Part shown: piece after piece, positions 54,153 to 63,941 of the stretch
How positions within the stretch are numbered: position 1 is the stretch's first letter
Layout of the letters: the number at the start of each line of letters is the position of its first letter
The notes under the pieces: model-generated
Told to the model about the DNA's origin: nothing
Databases searched by the model: none
The model's input: the letters and a program-made list of their open reading frames with translations, nothing else
Translations under genes and position numbers: made by a program
NCBI GenBank assembly: GCA_948473335.1
Contig: CAOKXF010000002.1
Span: 113,385 to 177,384, forward strand
DNA from: an uncultured Clostridium sp.
GTDB lineage: Bacteria; Bacillota; Clostridia; TANB77; CAG-508
Reading direction: 5' to 3'
Length of the DNA: 64,000 bases

Positions 54153-55547
54153 TTATACTTTCTTTATTTCTTTTCTTTCTTCTTTATTTTCTTCATCACT
54201 TTTTTCCTTAATTCCATCTTTATCTTCTTTTGTTTGCTCATGTTCTCCCTGTCGTCTTTGCTGTTGTTCTTTTTCTTCTGGTAATAGTAAATTTATTAGT
54301 ATTCCTACTATTGCTGCTAAACTCATTCCTGATATTGTTACTGATAAATCTCCTTTTACAATTGATATCGCTGCTCCTCCTAATCCTAATACAAGCATTG
54401 CTGATGCTACTATTACATTTTTCGTTTTTCCAAAGTCTACTTGGTTTTGTATTAATACTTTTAGTCCATTTACTGCTATAAATCCATATAATAGTAGTGA
54501 TACTCCTCCTAATACTGCACTTGGTATTGTTGATACTAATGCTGTGAATTTTCCTAAAAATCCTAAACATATTGCAAATATTGCTGCTAATCCTATTACC
54601 CATACTGATGCTATTTTGGTCATTCCTACTACTGATGTGTTTTCTCCATATGTTGTATTTGCTGGTCCTCCAAATAATCCTGCAACAAATGTTGCAATTC
54701 CATCTCCTAACAACGTTTTGTCTAGTCCTGGTTCTTTTAACAAGTCTTTTCCTATTATTGTACTTAATGCTGTATGGTCTCCTATATGCTCTGCCATCGT
54801 TACTAATGCTATTGGGGCTATTGTTAATATTGCACTAAAACTTGGTGTATAATTTATAAATGGTACTATAAATTGTGGCATGCTGAAAAATGCTGCTTCT
54901 GCTATTGGTTTGAAGTCTACTATTCCTACACATATTGCTGCTATGTATCCTGTTATTATTCCTACTAAAAATGGTATGATTTTTAAAAATCCCTTCCCTC
55001 TTACTGCTACTATTGCTGTTACTAAAAATGATACTATGGCTACAAATATTGTCTTCCATTCCATTTGTCCACCTGCTGCTAATCCCATTTGTGTTATTGC
55101 TGATGGTGCTAGTCCTAATCCTATTATCATAATCATTGGTCCTATTACTATTGGTGGTAATAACTTGTTTATCCAACTTTTTCCTATAAATCTTATTAAT
55201 ATTGAAAATATTATGTATATAACACCTACTGCCATTATTCCTGTCATTGCTCCTGATAGTCCTCCTTTTGCGTATGCTGCCACTAGTGGTGCTATAAAAG
55301 CAAATGAACTTCCTAAATATACTGGTGATTTTCCTCTTGTACATAAAATGTAAATTAGTGTTCCTATTCCTGATGTTACTAATGCTACTGGTATTGTTAA
55401 TACTGTTTCTCCTGCTTGTGAATTTACTAGTATTGGTACTAGTATTGTTGCTCCAAACATTGCAAATACATGTTGAAATGCTAGTATTATCCATTTTGCA
55501 ATTGTTGGCTTTTCATTTACGTCTATTATCATTTTGCTTTTTTCCAT
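54153..55547 (-). CDS. uraA: Uracil permease (NCS2 family)
   Basis: Nucleobase:cation symporter, 464 residues, about 14 membrane segments. It carries the NCS2 region QHVFAMFGATILVPILVNS near the N terminus and the signature with LTIAPIALVTMAEHIGDHTA, plus GDGIATFVAGLFGGPANTTY with the essential ENT/GEN motif next. A K/E-rich tail of ~40 residues is cytosolic. Cotranscribed with upp. Confidence 0.94.
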   Translation of the reverse strand: MEKSKMIIDVNEKPTIAKWIILAFQHVFAMFGATILVPILVNSQAGETVLTIPVALVTSGIGTLIYILCTRGKSPVYLGSSFAFIAPLVAAYAKGGLSGAMTGIMAVGVIYIIFSILIRFIGKSWINKLLPPIVIGPMIMIIGLGLAPSAITQMGLAAGGQMEWKTIFVAIVSFLVTAIVAVRGKGFLKIIPFLVGIITGYIAAICVGIVDFKPIAEAAFFSMPQFIVPFINYTPSFSAILTIAPIALVTMAEHIGDHTALSTIIGKDLLKEPGLDKTLLGDGIATFVAGLFGGPANTTYGENTSVVGMTKIASVWVIGLAAIFAICLGFLGKFTALVSTIPSAVLGGVSLLLYGFIAVNGLKVLIQNQVDFGKTKNVIVASAMLVLGLGGAAISIVKGDLSVTISGMSLAAIVGILINLLLPEEKEQQQRRQGEHEQTKEDKDGIKEKSDEENKEERKEIKKV

Positions 55548-55593
55548 TTTTTCTTCCTCCTTTATTTTCTTTTGGGTTCTATTTTCTTAAAAA

Positions 55594-55634
55594 AATAAAT
55601 CACTAAAAGACTTTTTTCTTTTTAGTGATTTATT
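55594..55634 (-). promoter_or_regulatory. Terminator hairpin upstream of uraA (possible attenuator)
   Basis: Minus strand AATAAATCACTAAAA / TTTTAGTGATTTATT stem followed by TTTTTTT, 47 bases before uraA. It could end the transcript from the gene at 55786 or act as a pyrimidine attenuator; no PyrR-binding element was identified. Confidence 0.6.
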
Positions 55635-55785
55635 AATAATATATATATAATGAAATAAATTGTAAAAATTGTTAATAAAAGCAAATCTCCTTTGCTCATT
55701 GCTATATTTAATTTTGTCTTTTCTACATTTTTTTTCATTTTTTTACACCCATTAAAATATTACTATATTTCCTTTTATATTGCAA

Positions 55786-56259
55786 CTACTTTTTTAATAT
55801 ATTTTTAAAAAATAAAATTATTTTTTTGTACCATTTTTCTTCTATTTTTACTAATGATTTCTCTTCTATTGCTTTCTCTATTTTATTTTCTATTCTATTA
55901 TTTTGTTCTTTTGAAATATTACTTTGCTGTTTTTTAAAAAGTTTGTCAGGATTATATTCTTCTCTTCTTATTTCCTCTAATTTTTTTTGATTCTGATTTA
56001 ATAAACTAGTTAATGTCTTCTTTTGAATTTCTGTTGCAAAATAATCTCTAAATAGCGTTATTAATATTGCATTTGCTTCTCTTGATATGTTTTGCTTGGA
56101 TAATTCTTCTTGTGGATTAATTTTATATATATAATCTTTATCTTTATTATTTTTATAAAAGTTAATCTTTTCTGTAGGAATTTTATTATATTCTTCTTTT
56201 GAAAAATATTTTATTATTTCTAAAACTTCTGTATATGCTTTTGCATATGTGCTATTCAT
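55786..56259 (-). CDS. Helical hypothetical protein coupled to the ART/kinase gene
   Basis: Not recognised. A 157-residue, highly charged protein with predicted helices. Early motif FSKEEYNKIPTEKINFYKNN, middle EELSKQNISREANAILITL, and a coiled second half ending in a basic hydrophobic tail (WYKKIILFFKNILKK) that might touch membrane. Its ATG lies within the last 8 bases of the upstream gene, with GGAAGGAG inside that gene. Coupled translation suggests a partner of the fusion protein, for instance a regulator or immunity-like factor (inference). Confidence 0.75.
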   Translation of the reverse strand: MNSTYAKAYTEVLEIIKYFSKEEYNKIPTEKINFYKNNKDKDYIYKINPQEELSKQNISREANAILITLFRDYFATEIQKKTLTSLLNQNQKKLEEIRREEYNPDKLFKKQQSNISKEQNNRIENKIEKAIEEKSLVKIEEKWYKKIILFFKNILKK

Positions 56260-58093
56260 CTTTGGTTACTCCTTCCTTTTCTTGTGCTATTGTCATCATA
56301 TATTCTTCTTTATCACTTTTTTCTACATCTTCTCTTGCTATACCTTGCGTTATAGCATTTGTTACAAGTGATTTCATTGATATTGTTTCTTGTTTATTAT
56401 CTGTATTTTCTCGATTTTCTTTCAATTGTTGTTCTGATTTCTGTGTATTATTATTTTTATACCACTCATTATATACTTGATTATCTAATTCTTGTACTTT
56501 TTCTAATATATTATTTTTTCTATTTACTATTCTGTTTAGTAAAACTTCTGCTTCTTCTGATGTTTTTGCTTTTCCATAGGCATAGTTTTCGAAAATCTGC
56601 CTATATTCGTCATCAGGATATTGAGATATTCTACTTGCTCTATACTTCAATTCATCAATATATTCATATGATATTTCTCCTTGCTTGATTTTATCAAATA
56701 ATATGCTATATATAGATGGATTTTCACCATAACCTTGATTATAATTAACTGAAAACATCATATCGTCATCTTTATCTTCTTTAATATATCGAAATGATTG
56801 TTCTTTATCTATACCTCTTAATCTGCCATTTGTATCTATTATAAAATTTCTAGAATGAGAATCATAATTACACAAACAAAAGTCTACAAAATATTCATCC
56901 ATAATTTGTTTTATGATTTCAGGAGATAATTGACCTCTTCCTCTATTAAAATAACTTTTAAAATAATATGTCGCATCATCATCTATTTCAATTTTATCTT
57001 GAATAGCTCCAAACATACCATCAATCTCTATTGTGCTACACCTAACTGCATTTTCTGGATTTATAATTTTTTGAACATCATATGCTGCTTCTTGTATATA
57101 TGCTCTATATGATTGTTCTTCTCCTGATTTTGAAATTCCTGGTTTGAAATAATATTCTTTCTCATTTTCTTTATCTTGTATCTGGTACATTTTTCCAGTA
57201 TTTCCTATATGTACTTCTTCTATATTATAATCCTGTGGTATTTGTATTTCTTCATTTTTCTTATTCTGTTCATTTTCAATATTTTTATTAATTTGATTAA
57301 ATTTTTGATGTATCCATGTACAACAATTTTTTTTGAACTGTAAAACTTGTTCATGAGCTTGATTATATTCTTCTGATTTTTTATCTGAATTTCTAATTGT
57401 ATTTAAGTTTTCCTTATATTGATTATACATATCACATAAATCTTCTTTAGTTAACTCTGTCTTTTCACAAGCATAGTCCATCTCTCTTAATTTTACTTTG
57501 CCACATCTTAATGAACCAAACTTTTTTAGAATTAATTTTTCAGATGTTATTTGTTCTCCTTGATTTTTTGCTATGCTAAAACACTCTTCTAAACTTATCT
57601 CTTGCATTTCTTCTACTTCAGATGGTAAAAACAAAATTTCTGGTTCTTCTTCTATACTATCACCATTTGGTAATACTTTATTTATATCTATCCATGGTAC
57701 ATTATTAGGTTCTAATGCTAATAATACTCCTTTTTCAGTTTTGAATGCTCTAGCAAAGTCAAAAGCTGTTTTTGCACTATCACTAGTGGATAAAAAGGAT
57801 TTTTCTTCTTTTCCTTCTCTTGTTCCTCTAAACAGTATTTTACTGTATTTATTACTTCCATTTATATTATGGTTCTTTTTTATTGCACTATATAAAAGAA
57901 TGGCATTTTCTAAAGTTTCTTTGAATTCTTCTTTAGTTTTTGGCATATTTCTACTTTTATCGCTTAGTTTTATTTCTCTTATTGTAATATTATCACTTAA
58001 TAATACATTTATAGAACTAAAACCATTTCCTTTATAGTTAACTACTGCTTCATATTCATCTTTGTCCCATAACAAATTATCTTTTGTTATCAT
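56252..58093 (-). CDS. ADP-ribosyltransferase-like and HipA/PI-kinase-like fusion protein
   Basis: A 613-residue protein with two catalytic-looking halves. Residues ~60-165 follow the R-S-E ADP-ribosyltransferase pattern: LFRGTR (R89), FLSTS (102-104), and the ExE pair in EEEPEIL (E150/E152). After a helical linker, residues ~300-440 match the HipA/PI3-PI4-kinase-like fold: YYFKPG (K317), QEAAYDV (E335), the loop CNYDSHSRNF (D411, N416) and GIDKEQSF (D429). No signal peptide or membrane helix. Its start has TTGGAGG. It is followed by the overlapping 157-residue gene. The substrate of either half is unknown. Confidence 0.75.
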   Translation of the reverse strand: MITKDNLLWDKDEYEAVVNYKGNGFSSINVLLSDNITIREIKLSDKSRNMPKTKEEFKETLENAILLYSAIKKNHNINGSNKYSKILFRGTREGKEEKSFLSTSDSAKTAFDFARAFKTEKGVLLALEPNNVPWIDINKVLPNGDSIEEEPEILFLPSEVEEMQEISLEECFSIAKNQGEQITSEKLILKKFGSLRCGKVKLREMDYACEKTELTKEDLCDMYNQYKENLNTIRNSDKKSEEYNQAHEQVLQFKKNCCTWIHQKFNQINKNIENEQNKKNEEIQIPQDYNIEEVHIGNTGKMYQIQDKENEKEYYFKPGISKSGEEQSYRAYIQEAAYDVQKIINPENAVRCSTIEIDGMFGAIQDKIEIDDDATYYFKSYFNRGRGQLSPEIIKQIMDEYFVDFCLCNYDSHSRNFIIDTNGRLRGIDKEQSFRYIKEDKDDDMMFSVNYNQGYGENPSIYSILFDKIKQGEISYEYIDELKYRASRISQYPDDEYRQIFENYAYGKAKTSEEAEVLLNRIVNRKNNILEKVQELDNQVYNEWYKNNNTQKSEQQLKENRENTDNKQETISMKSLVTNAITQGIAREDVEKSDKEEYMMTIAQEKEGVTKDE

Positions 58094-58322
58094 TATTCCT
58101 CCAAATTTATTAAATTCATTTATTTCTTTATATGTGTTTTTTGTTTTCTTTCTAAAATCATTATATATAATTTATTACTAAATTTCAATATGTATAATTA
58201 GTTTTTTATTTATTAAATTATATCTTGCATAAATTCTATAGTATTACAATTGCTGGAAACAAAAATAATATTTATTTAATTATTAATTTATAAATTGATG
58301 ATTTGTAACAAAGAATTTATTT

Positions 58323-58548
58323 AACGTTTATCGTCATGGTCATCAATACTTTTAAATACAACTCTATCATTTTTAATTTGTCTCTCACTAGCTAAACGTT
58401 ATTGTTTATTTTGCTTAATCTTTGAATCAATTACTTTGTTTATCCTATCAACATCTACCCTTGTTATAGTTCTAATTATATCTTTTTTATGTTTAACACT
58501 ACTTACTGATTTTGAAATTTCTTTCAATCTTTATAAGAAATTACTCAT
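58323..58548 (-). pseudogene. Small broken gene remnant
   Basis: Good GGAGG site before ATG at 58548, but the frame hits TAA after five codons, then stays open through a charged sequence (RLKEISKSVSSVKHKKDI, then ITRVDVDRINKVIDSKIKQN), meets another TAA near 58399 and ends after DDHDDKR. The pattern is an old small gene with two nonsense codons. Family unknown. Confidence 0.5.
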
Positions 58549-58661
58549 TTTTTACCTCCATATAACTTAACAATATTCTTATATTACTTTTCTATCAAAA
58601 TATACTGATTCAAACAAACTTTCTTCTTAATAATACTATCATAATTTGCTCAAAAAAATAA

Positions 58662-58690
58662 TTGACTCATCAACTGTTAAAATTAGTATA
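58662..58690 (-). promoter_or_regulatory. Promoter-proximal motif, copy 1
   Basis: Minus strand TATACTAATTTTAACAGTTG then ATGAGTCAAT, upstream of the 58548 remnant. 58646-58679 is a 34-base sequence repeated at 59810-59843 with one difference. Confidence 0.5.
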
Positions 58691-58706
58691 GCATAAAATA
58701 AAAAAC

Positions 58707-58733
58707 AGACAACTAATTATTTTTAACTAGTCG
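58707..58733 (-). terminator. Terminator of the gene at 58747
   Basis: GCGACTAGTTA / TAATTAGTTGTC hairpin followed by TGTTTTTTATTTT on the minus strand. Confidence 0.7.
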
Positions 58734-58746
58734 CCTTTTATAGCAA

Positions 58747-59262
58747 TTATAGGTAATTATTTAATATTTGAGTTTGTATATTTGCATTAACCCTAGTAGC
58801 TTTGCCATTAACTTTTATATACCAATATGTAGAAGTCAAACTAACAGAATTACTACTATTATTTTCTATAATTGATTTTAAATCATTTTCTAATTTTTCT
58901 AAATCAGATTGTGAAAGCTGTTTTATATATTTAACGGTTGCAGGGTCTCTTTTCCCTGTCATCTTATTTTGGTATGAACTATCTTGACATGTATATATAT
59001 TGCCGTTTTTATTTATAAGATAATGTACTGGCTGTACACCTAAATATAACTTTTCGTTTGCACCACTTCCTGTCGAATATAAATCAATATCCATATCCAT
59101 TGACTTATCTCTCCATATATCTATATAAGCATTATCTTTTAGTAAGTTATTTTTTTCACTATAGCTCCTTTTATAGAAATATATTCCACCACCTATAACT
59201 ACTACTATTAATACAGCAATACAAAATATAATTATCTTTTTATTTTTTATATTTAATTTCAT
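58747..59262 (-). CDS. Membrane-anchored or exported hypothetical protein, 171 aa
   Basis: Not recognised. One N-terminal membrane helix (IIIFCIAVLIVVVIGGGIYF) and a 140-residue external domain with IYTCQDSSYQNKMTGKRDPA and a C-terminal WYIKVNGKATRVNAN. No cysteine lipobox. It may be a small surface protein. Own promoter (-10 TATACT at 59320-59325) and terminator. Confidence 0.7.
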   Translation of the reverse strand: MKLNIKNKKIIIFCIAVLIVVVIGGGIYFYKRSYSEKNNLLKDNAYIDIWRDKSMDMDIDLYSTGSGANEKLYLGVQPVHYLINKNGNIYTCQDSSYQNKMTGKRDPATVKYIKQLSQSDLEKLENDLKSIIENNSSNSVSLTSTYWYIKVNGKATRVNANIQTQILNNYL

Positions 59263-59301
59263 ATAATTTTACTCCATTCTTTGGTTGATATTTTTACTTA
59301 T

Positions 59302-59595
59302 TTAATCAACTGTATAAATAGTATAACATAAAATTTCATATTTGTAATTAAAATATGAAATTTTGACATAACCTTGTAAAAATGTTATACTAATATTAGT
59401 TAATTGAAAACAATAATATTCTGGGAATCTTTCTATATTATTTTTAGCGTTTCTATTAAGGTCTTTAGTTGCATATTCAAAAAGTCTTGCTACATCACTA
59501 TCTAACATAACTTGTTTTCCTCGTACTGTATAAATTTAATTTTTAATATCTTCGTTAGCTAATTCATTCTGAATAATGGGTTTATTGTCCTACAT
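59302..59595 (-). pseudogene. ORF6N/KilA-type antirepressor remnant
   Basis: The frame ELANEDIKN-stop-IYTVRGKQVMLDSDVARLFE followed by RFPEYYCFQLTN matches the ORF6N domain of phage antirepressor-like proteins. It is broken by a TAG after the first ATG (59595), a TAA before IYTVRGK, and loss of the normal sequence after FQLT. The rest of the gene is missing. Confidence 0.7.
59363..59391 (+). promoter_or_regulatory. Plus-strand promoter facing the ORF6N remnant
   Basis: TTGACA (59363-59368), 17-base spacer, TATACT (59386-59391). It is divergent from the promoter of the 58747 gene, with a TTTCATATTTGTAATTAAAA-type hairpin between them. No plus-strand gene follows. Confidence 0.55.
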
Positions 59596-59651
59596 AGTTT
59601 CACATCTTTTTTCATCTATACATATTTTAAAACACTAAATTCAAGCATGAA

Positions 59652-59684
59652 AAAATGTCCTCCTTCCTAAAAAGAGAACATTTT
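59652..59684 (-). terminator. Terminator of the leader transcript
   Basis: AAAATGTTCTC / GAGGACATTTT stem and a six-T run on the minus strand. Confidence 0.75.
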
Positions 59685-59705
59685 GATTTTAGATATAAAA
59701 ATAAA

Positions 59706-59764
59706 CAACCTACAAAACCTTACTGGCTCGCAAGCTGTTTTTCGTTGGAGCGTTTTAGGAGGTT
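59706..59764 (-). ncRNA. Structured RNA segment after the 9-codon ORF
   Basis: Minus strand AACCTCCTAAAAC pairs with GTTTTGTAGGTT across about 35 bases that contain further small stems (GCTTGCGAGC). The arm overlaps the stop of the leader ORF, so ribosome position would affect folding, the arrangement of an attenuator. Confidence 0.5.
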
Positions 59765-59792
59765 ATTTGCGAAAAATATACCTATTTTTCAT
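59763..59792 (-). CDS. Nine-residue leader peptide MKNRYIFRK
   Basis: ATG at 59792 with GGGAGG exactly 6 bases upstream, ending TAA at 59763. Very short but with an excellent ribosome site, followed at once by the structured region and a terminator. Most likely a regulatory leader peptide whose original target gene has been lost or is the ORF6N remnant. Confidence 0.55.
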   Translation of the reverse strand: MKNRYIFRK

Positions 59793-60038
59793 AGTGTTCC
59801 TCCCAAATTTTGCTCAAAAAAATAATTGACTAATCAACTGTTATATATATTTTAACATATGTTTTATAAAATGTATATTCTAAAATTAAATTTTTAATAT
59901 TAAGAGTAATTAGATAGATATTTTAACATTTTTATATTTAAATAATTCAAATTTTAGTAAATATAAGAAAATACAGCCAAATGTTTTAACAATGGCTGTA
60001 TAATTTTAATAAGTATAAGTCTGAATACTTATTAATTA

Positions 60039-60941
60039 CTAACTTTCATCACATTCATAAAAGGTATCTTCATCTTCGTTATAAAACTCAGGGTAAACTA
60101 TCTTCATCCATTCTTTCGCTACATAGTATGCTAATACTATATCATTATCTTCAACCTTTCTTGTTGTATTACAACATTGAACAAGATTGTTTAATATTTT
60201 GTTTACTGGTTTGATTATGAAATATAACTTATTACTTTTCTTTAGAATCCAAACAATAAAACCTATAACAATGTAAATAAATACAAATACTAGCATATCA
60301 TTTTTGCTGCTCTGAGTTATATAACTTCCAATACAAACTGATATTAATGATATAAACACATTTTGAATAAAATTAGATGTATAACCTATGGTTATTTTTC
60401 GGCTACCACAGTCATCTGTAAATCGTGAGATATTTTTAATCTCTGATATGTCTTTAGGTAATCTTTTCTTTTCTTCAAGAAAGTTGCACATCATATGTTC
60501 AGCAGAATGCTTACTTTTTAACGATATAGGTTTATTCTTATTAGTAGTTAATATAGCTATAATTTCTATAATAAACCTCATACAATGAATAATCAACAAG
60601 CAAACAAGAATATTGCATATAATGGATAATAAAAGAACGAAAATGAAAGAAAAACACAATATTTCAACTTTATCCAAATCAAAGAAAAGGGATTTGAAAT
60701 ATTCTTTTAAATTCTCTTTAATTATTAATAATTTATTTTCGTTTTCTATATCATTTTGCTCCTTTTTATTTTCTCCATAATTAATTGAAAATGTTCCATT
60801 GTAATTATCTTTTGCTGAAACATATTGCTCATCATTAAACCAGAACCGTATTTCATCCTCTGAAGAGTCTGCTTTAAATACTATAAGTTCTTCTGGATTA
60901 TTTGACTTAAAAATGCTTTTTATTTCAACCCGTTCTTCCAT
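60039..60941 (-). CDS. Membrane protein with DUF1385-like motif, 300 aa
   Basis: From the ATG at 60941 (GGGAGG 5-6 bases upstream; open to 61004). An N-terminal soluble part (~1-90), two membrane helices near 105-145, then SKHSAEHMMCNFLEEKKRL and ISRFTDDCGSRK, and two more helices. The H-x-AEH...CG pattern recalls DUF1385 membrane proteins, but similarity is limited to this motif. The tail is acidic. Function unknown. Confidence 0.65.
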   Translation of the reverse strand: MEERVEIKSIFKSNNPEELIVFKADSSEDEIRFWFNDEQYVSAKDNYNGTFSINYGENKKEQNDIENENKLLIIKENLKEYFKSLFFDLDKVEILCFSFIFVLLLSIICNILVCLLIIHCMRFIIEIIAILTTNKNKPISLKSKHSAEHMMCNFLEEKKRLPKDISEIKNISRFTDDCGSRKITIGYTSNFIQNVFISLISVCIGSYITQSSKNDMLVFVFIYIVIGFIVWILKKSNKLYFIIKPVNKILNNLVQCCNTTRKVEDNDIVLAYYVAKEWMKIVYPEFYNEDEDTFYECDES

Positions 60942-61048
60942 AATAACCTCCCATGCAAATAAGTTAATAGTTGCTACAAATCTTTTTAAATCTGTAAACA
61001 TCATACAACTTTTTTATATAAAATTCAACTAGAATTGTTTTAACTAAA

Positions 61049-61077
61049 AGGAACTATGTTTCCATAGCTCCTTTTAA
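61049..61077 (-). terminator. Terminator of the 20-codon transcript
   Basis: AAAGGAGCTATG / CATAGTTCCTTTT hairpin with T run on the minus strand. Confidence 0.8.
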
Positions 61078-61084
61078 CTGTTGG

Positions 61085-61147
61085 TTATTTGGTAGGAGTC
61101 GCCATTCCTACATCTCTTTTGACCACTAGGGTGTGTGGTTGCAACAT
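61085..61147 (-). CDS. Twenty-residue small ORF (leader peptide candidate)
   Basis: ATG at 61147 preceded by GAGGTGG, 20 codons (MLQPHTLVVKRDVGMATPTK), TAA at 61085. It has its own promoter and terminator. The same RNA can fold into a three-way junction closed by GGTTATTTG / CAAATAACC that buries the ribosome site. Either a small regulatory peptide or a leader controlling the 60039 gene. Confidence 0.6.
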   Translation of the reverse strand: MLQPHTLVVKRDVGMATPTK

Positions 61148-61184
61148 TTTACCACCTCAAATAACCTACTTATATTGTACTTTA

Positions 61185-61213
61185 ATTATACAATAATTAT
61201 TCATTTTTGTCTA
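61185..61213 (-). promoter_or_regulatory. Promoter of the small transcript
   Basis: Minus-strand TAGACA (61208-61213), 17-base spacer, TATAAT (61185-61190), inside the 3' end of the PBECR gene. Confidence 0.75.
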
Positions 61214-61610
61214 GTTTTTGCCAAATAATTTTTCCATTATTTATATAAGATTGAAGTCTATTTTTTCCAATTGGAATACAAGTAATAATAGAATTTTTAT
61301 TATTTATATCATCACCTTCAACAGCTAATCTTAAAACTAAATTAACTCTTCCTATAACATTTTGACTTCTGTCTTTTTCTATTATTGTTTTCAAAATTAA
61401 TGCTGTATTTTTTCTTGCATTATCCTTTAAAATATAATCTGGTTTTTCAATAATTTCAGTAAAATATTTCTCATATTTTTGCAAGACTTCTTGATGTCTT
61501 TCAGCAATATGTTCTCTCTGTTTGTCTGTTAAAATAACTTCATCTGTAATCAATTTTTTATCTGAAATTCTATTAAAATTTTCTATATTAATTTTGCCAA
61601 TATATTGCAA
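61197..61610 (-). CDS. PBECR-type nuclease-like domain protein
   Basis: A 137-residue protein matching the phage Barnase-EndoU-ColicinE5-RelE-like (PBECR) pattern: VILTDKQREHIAERHQEVLQ with YFTEIIEKPDYILKDN, then NTALILKTI and NSIITCIPIGKNRLQ. Such domains occur in phage and toxin contexts and are thought to cut RNA. Start is TTG at 61610 (GAGG 8-9 bases upstream). No obvious antitoxin gene is next to it. Confidence 0.65.
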   Translation of the reverse strand: MQYIGKINIENFNRISDKKLITDEVILTDKQREHIAERHQEVLQKYEKYFTEIIEKPDYILKDNARKNTALILKTIIEKDRSQNVIGRVNLVLRLAVEGDDINNKNSIITCIPIGKNRLQSYINNGKIIWQKLDKNE

Positions 61611-61746
61611 ATTATTTACCTCTTTTTCTTTAATTTCTTATACAAGATAATAACAAATTTTTACAGCATTTTCAACAATAATATTTAATTTTTATAATAT
61701 TTCAAAGAAAATTTATATTCTCTTTTGTTTTTACATTATAAAGGGC

Positions 61747-61854
61747 TTGGGACTAAGTCCCAAAATTCGAATTTTGACTAGGGAGGAAAAATTCAGTGCT
61801 TGTTAGGAAATATATAGGAATACAAAAATTGTATTTAACTTGAATTTTCCCTCT
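61747..61854. repeat. Inverted repeats next to the recombinase
   Basis: TTGGGACTAAGTCCCAA palindrome at 61747-61763, and AGGGAGGAAAAATTCA (61780) pairing with TGAATTTTCCCTCT (61841-61854). Located just beyond the recombinase C terminus, so an att-linked structure or terminator is possible. Confidence 0.45.
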
Positions 61855-61861
61855 AATTTCT

Positions 61862-63656
<1,795 letters not shown>

Positions 63657-63728
63657 TTTTAAATCTCTCCTTTCAATATTGAACGGAAAGCTACTTGAAT
63701 AAATTTTAAGCACAAAAAAACTCTAAAA

Positions 63729-63941
63729 TTAAAGTAGCCTTTCTATGTAGTCTTTTAATTGAGATAAAGGGTATTTATACCTTAAATCTCCCACATAAAA
63801 GTAATCACATTCATTAAAGAATAAAAATAACTTATCTTTAATAATTACTCTATGTGGTTCTACATACGCTAAGTTTGTATGTTCTATAATTCTTAAACAA
63901 CCTTCTAATATCATTTCATGTTCAAGTTTTATAGCATTCAA
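63729..63941 (-). CDS. Hypothetical protein, possibly truncated
   Basis: Not recognised. The visible 70 residues (LEHEMILEGCLRIIEHTNLA and FFNECDYFYVGDLRYKYPL) lack a good ribosome site; the start shown is a TTG. The frame is open upstream to about 63971 (QIEWACSLNAIKLEHEM) without an ATG, so the 5' end may be lost or lie in an unusual start. Confidence 0.45.
   Translation of the reverse strand: MNAIKLEHEMILEGCLRIIEHTNLAYVEPHRVIIKDKLFLFFNECDYFYVGDLRYKYPLSQLKDYIERLL

Larger units (their letters stand above)
58094..58746. other. Interval with degraded small gene
   Basis: 650 bases without an intact gene; it holds a pseudogene remnant, a promoter-like motif and the terminator of the gene at 58747. 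Confidence 0.6.
59596..60038 (-). promoter_or_regulatory. Interval containing a leader-type transcript
   Basis: 443 bases without a full gene. The first half holds, on the minus strand, a 9-codon ORF, a structured region and a terminator. The 59860-60038 part is AT-rich and holds only the terminator region of the gene at 60039. Confidence 0.6.

Noticed and set aside
54238..54603. Second minus-strand frame within uraA
   Set aside because: Low-complexity Asn/Ser/Ile translation overlapping a clear permease gene in another frame.
61082..61168. Possible tRNA or tRNA-like structure
   Set aside because: It folds as a three-way junction but lacks a T-loop TTCRA, an anticodon arm of normal size and a CCA-compatible end. 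No tRNA or rRNA gene was found in the window.
61747..61763. Recombinase attachment site
   Set aside because: The palindrome is suggestive, but without the other end of the element or an empty site I cannot call an att site.
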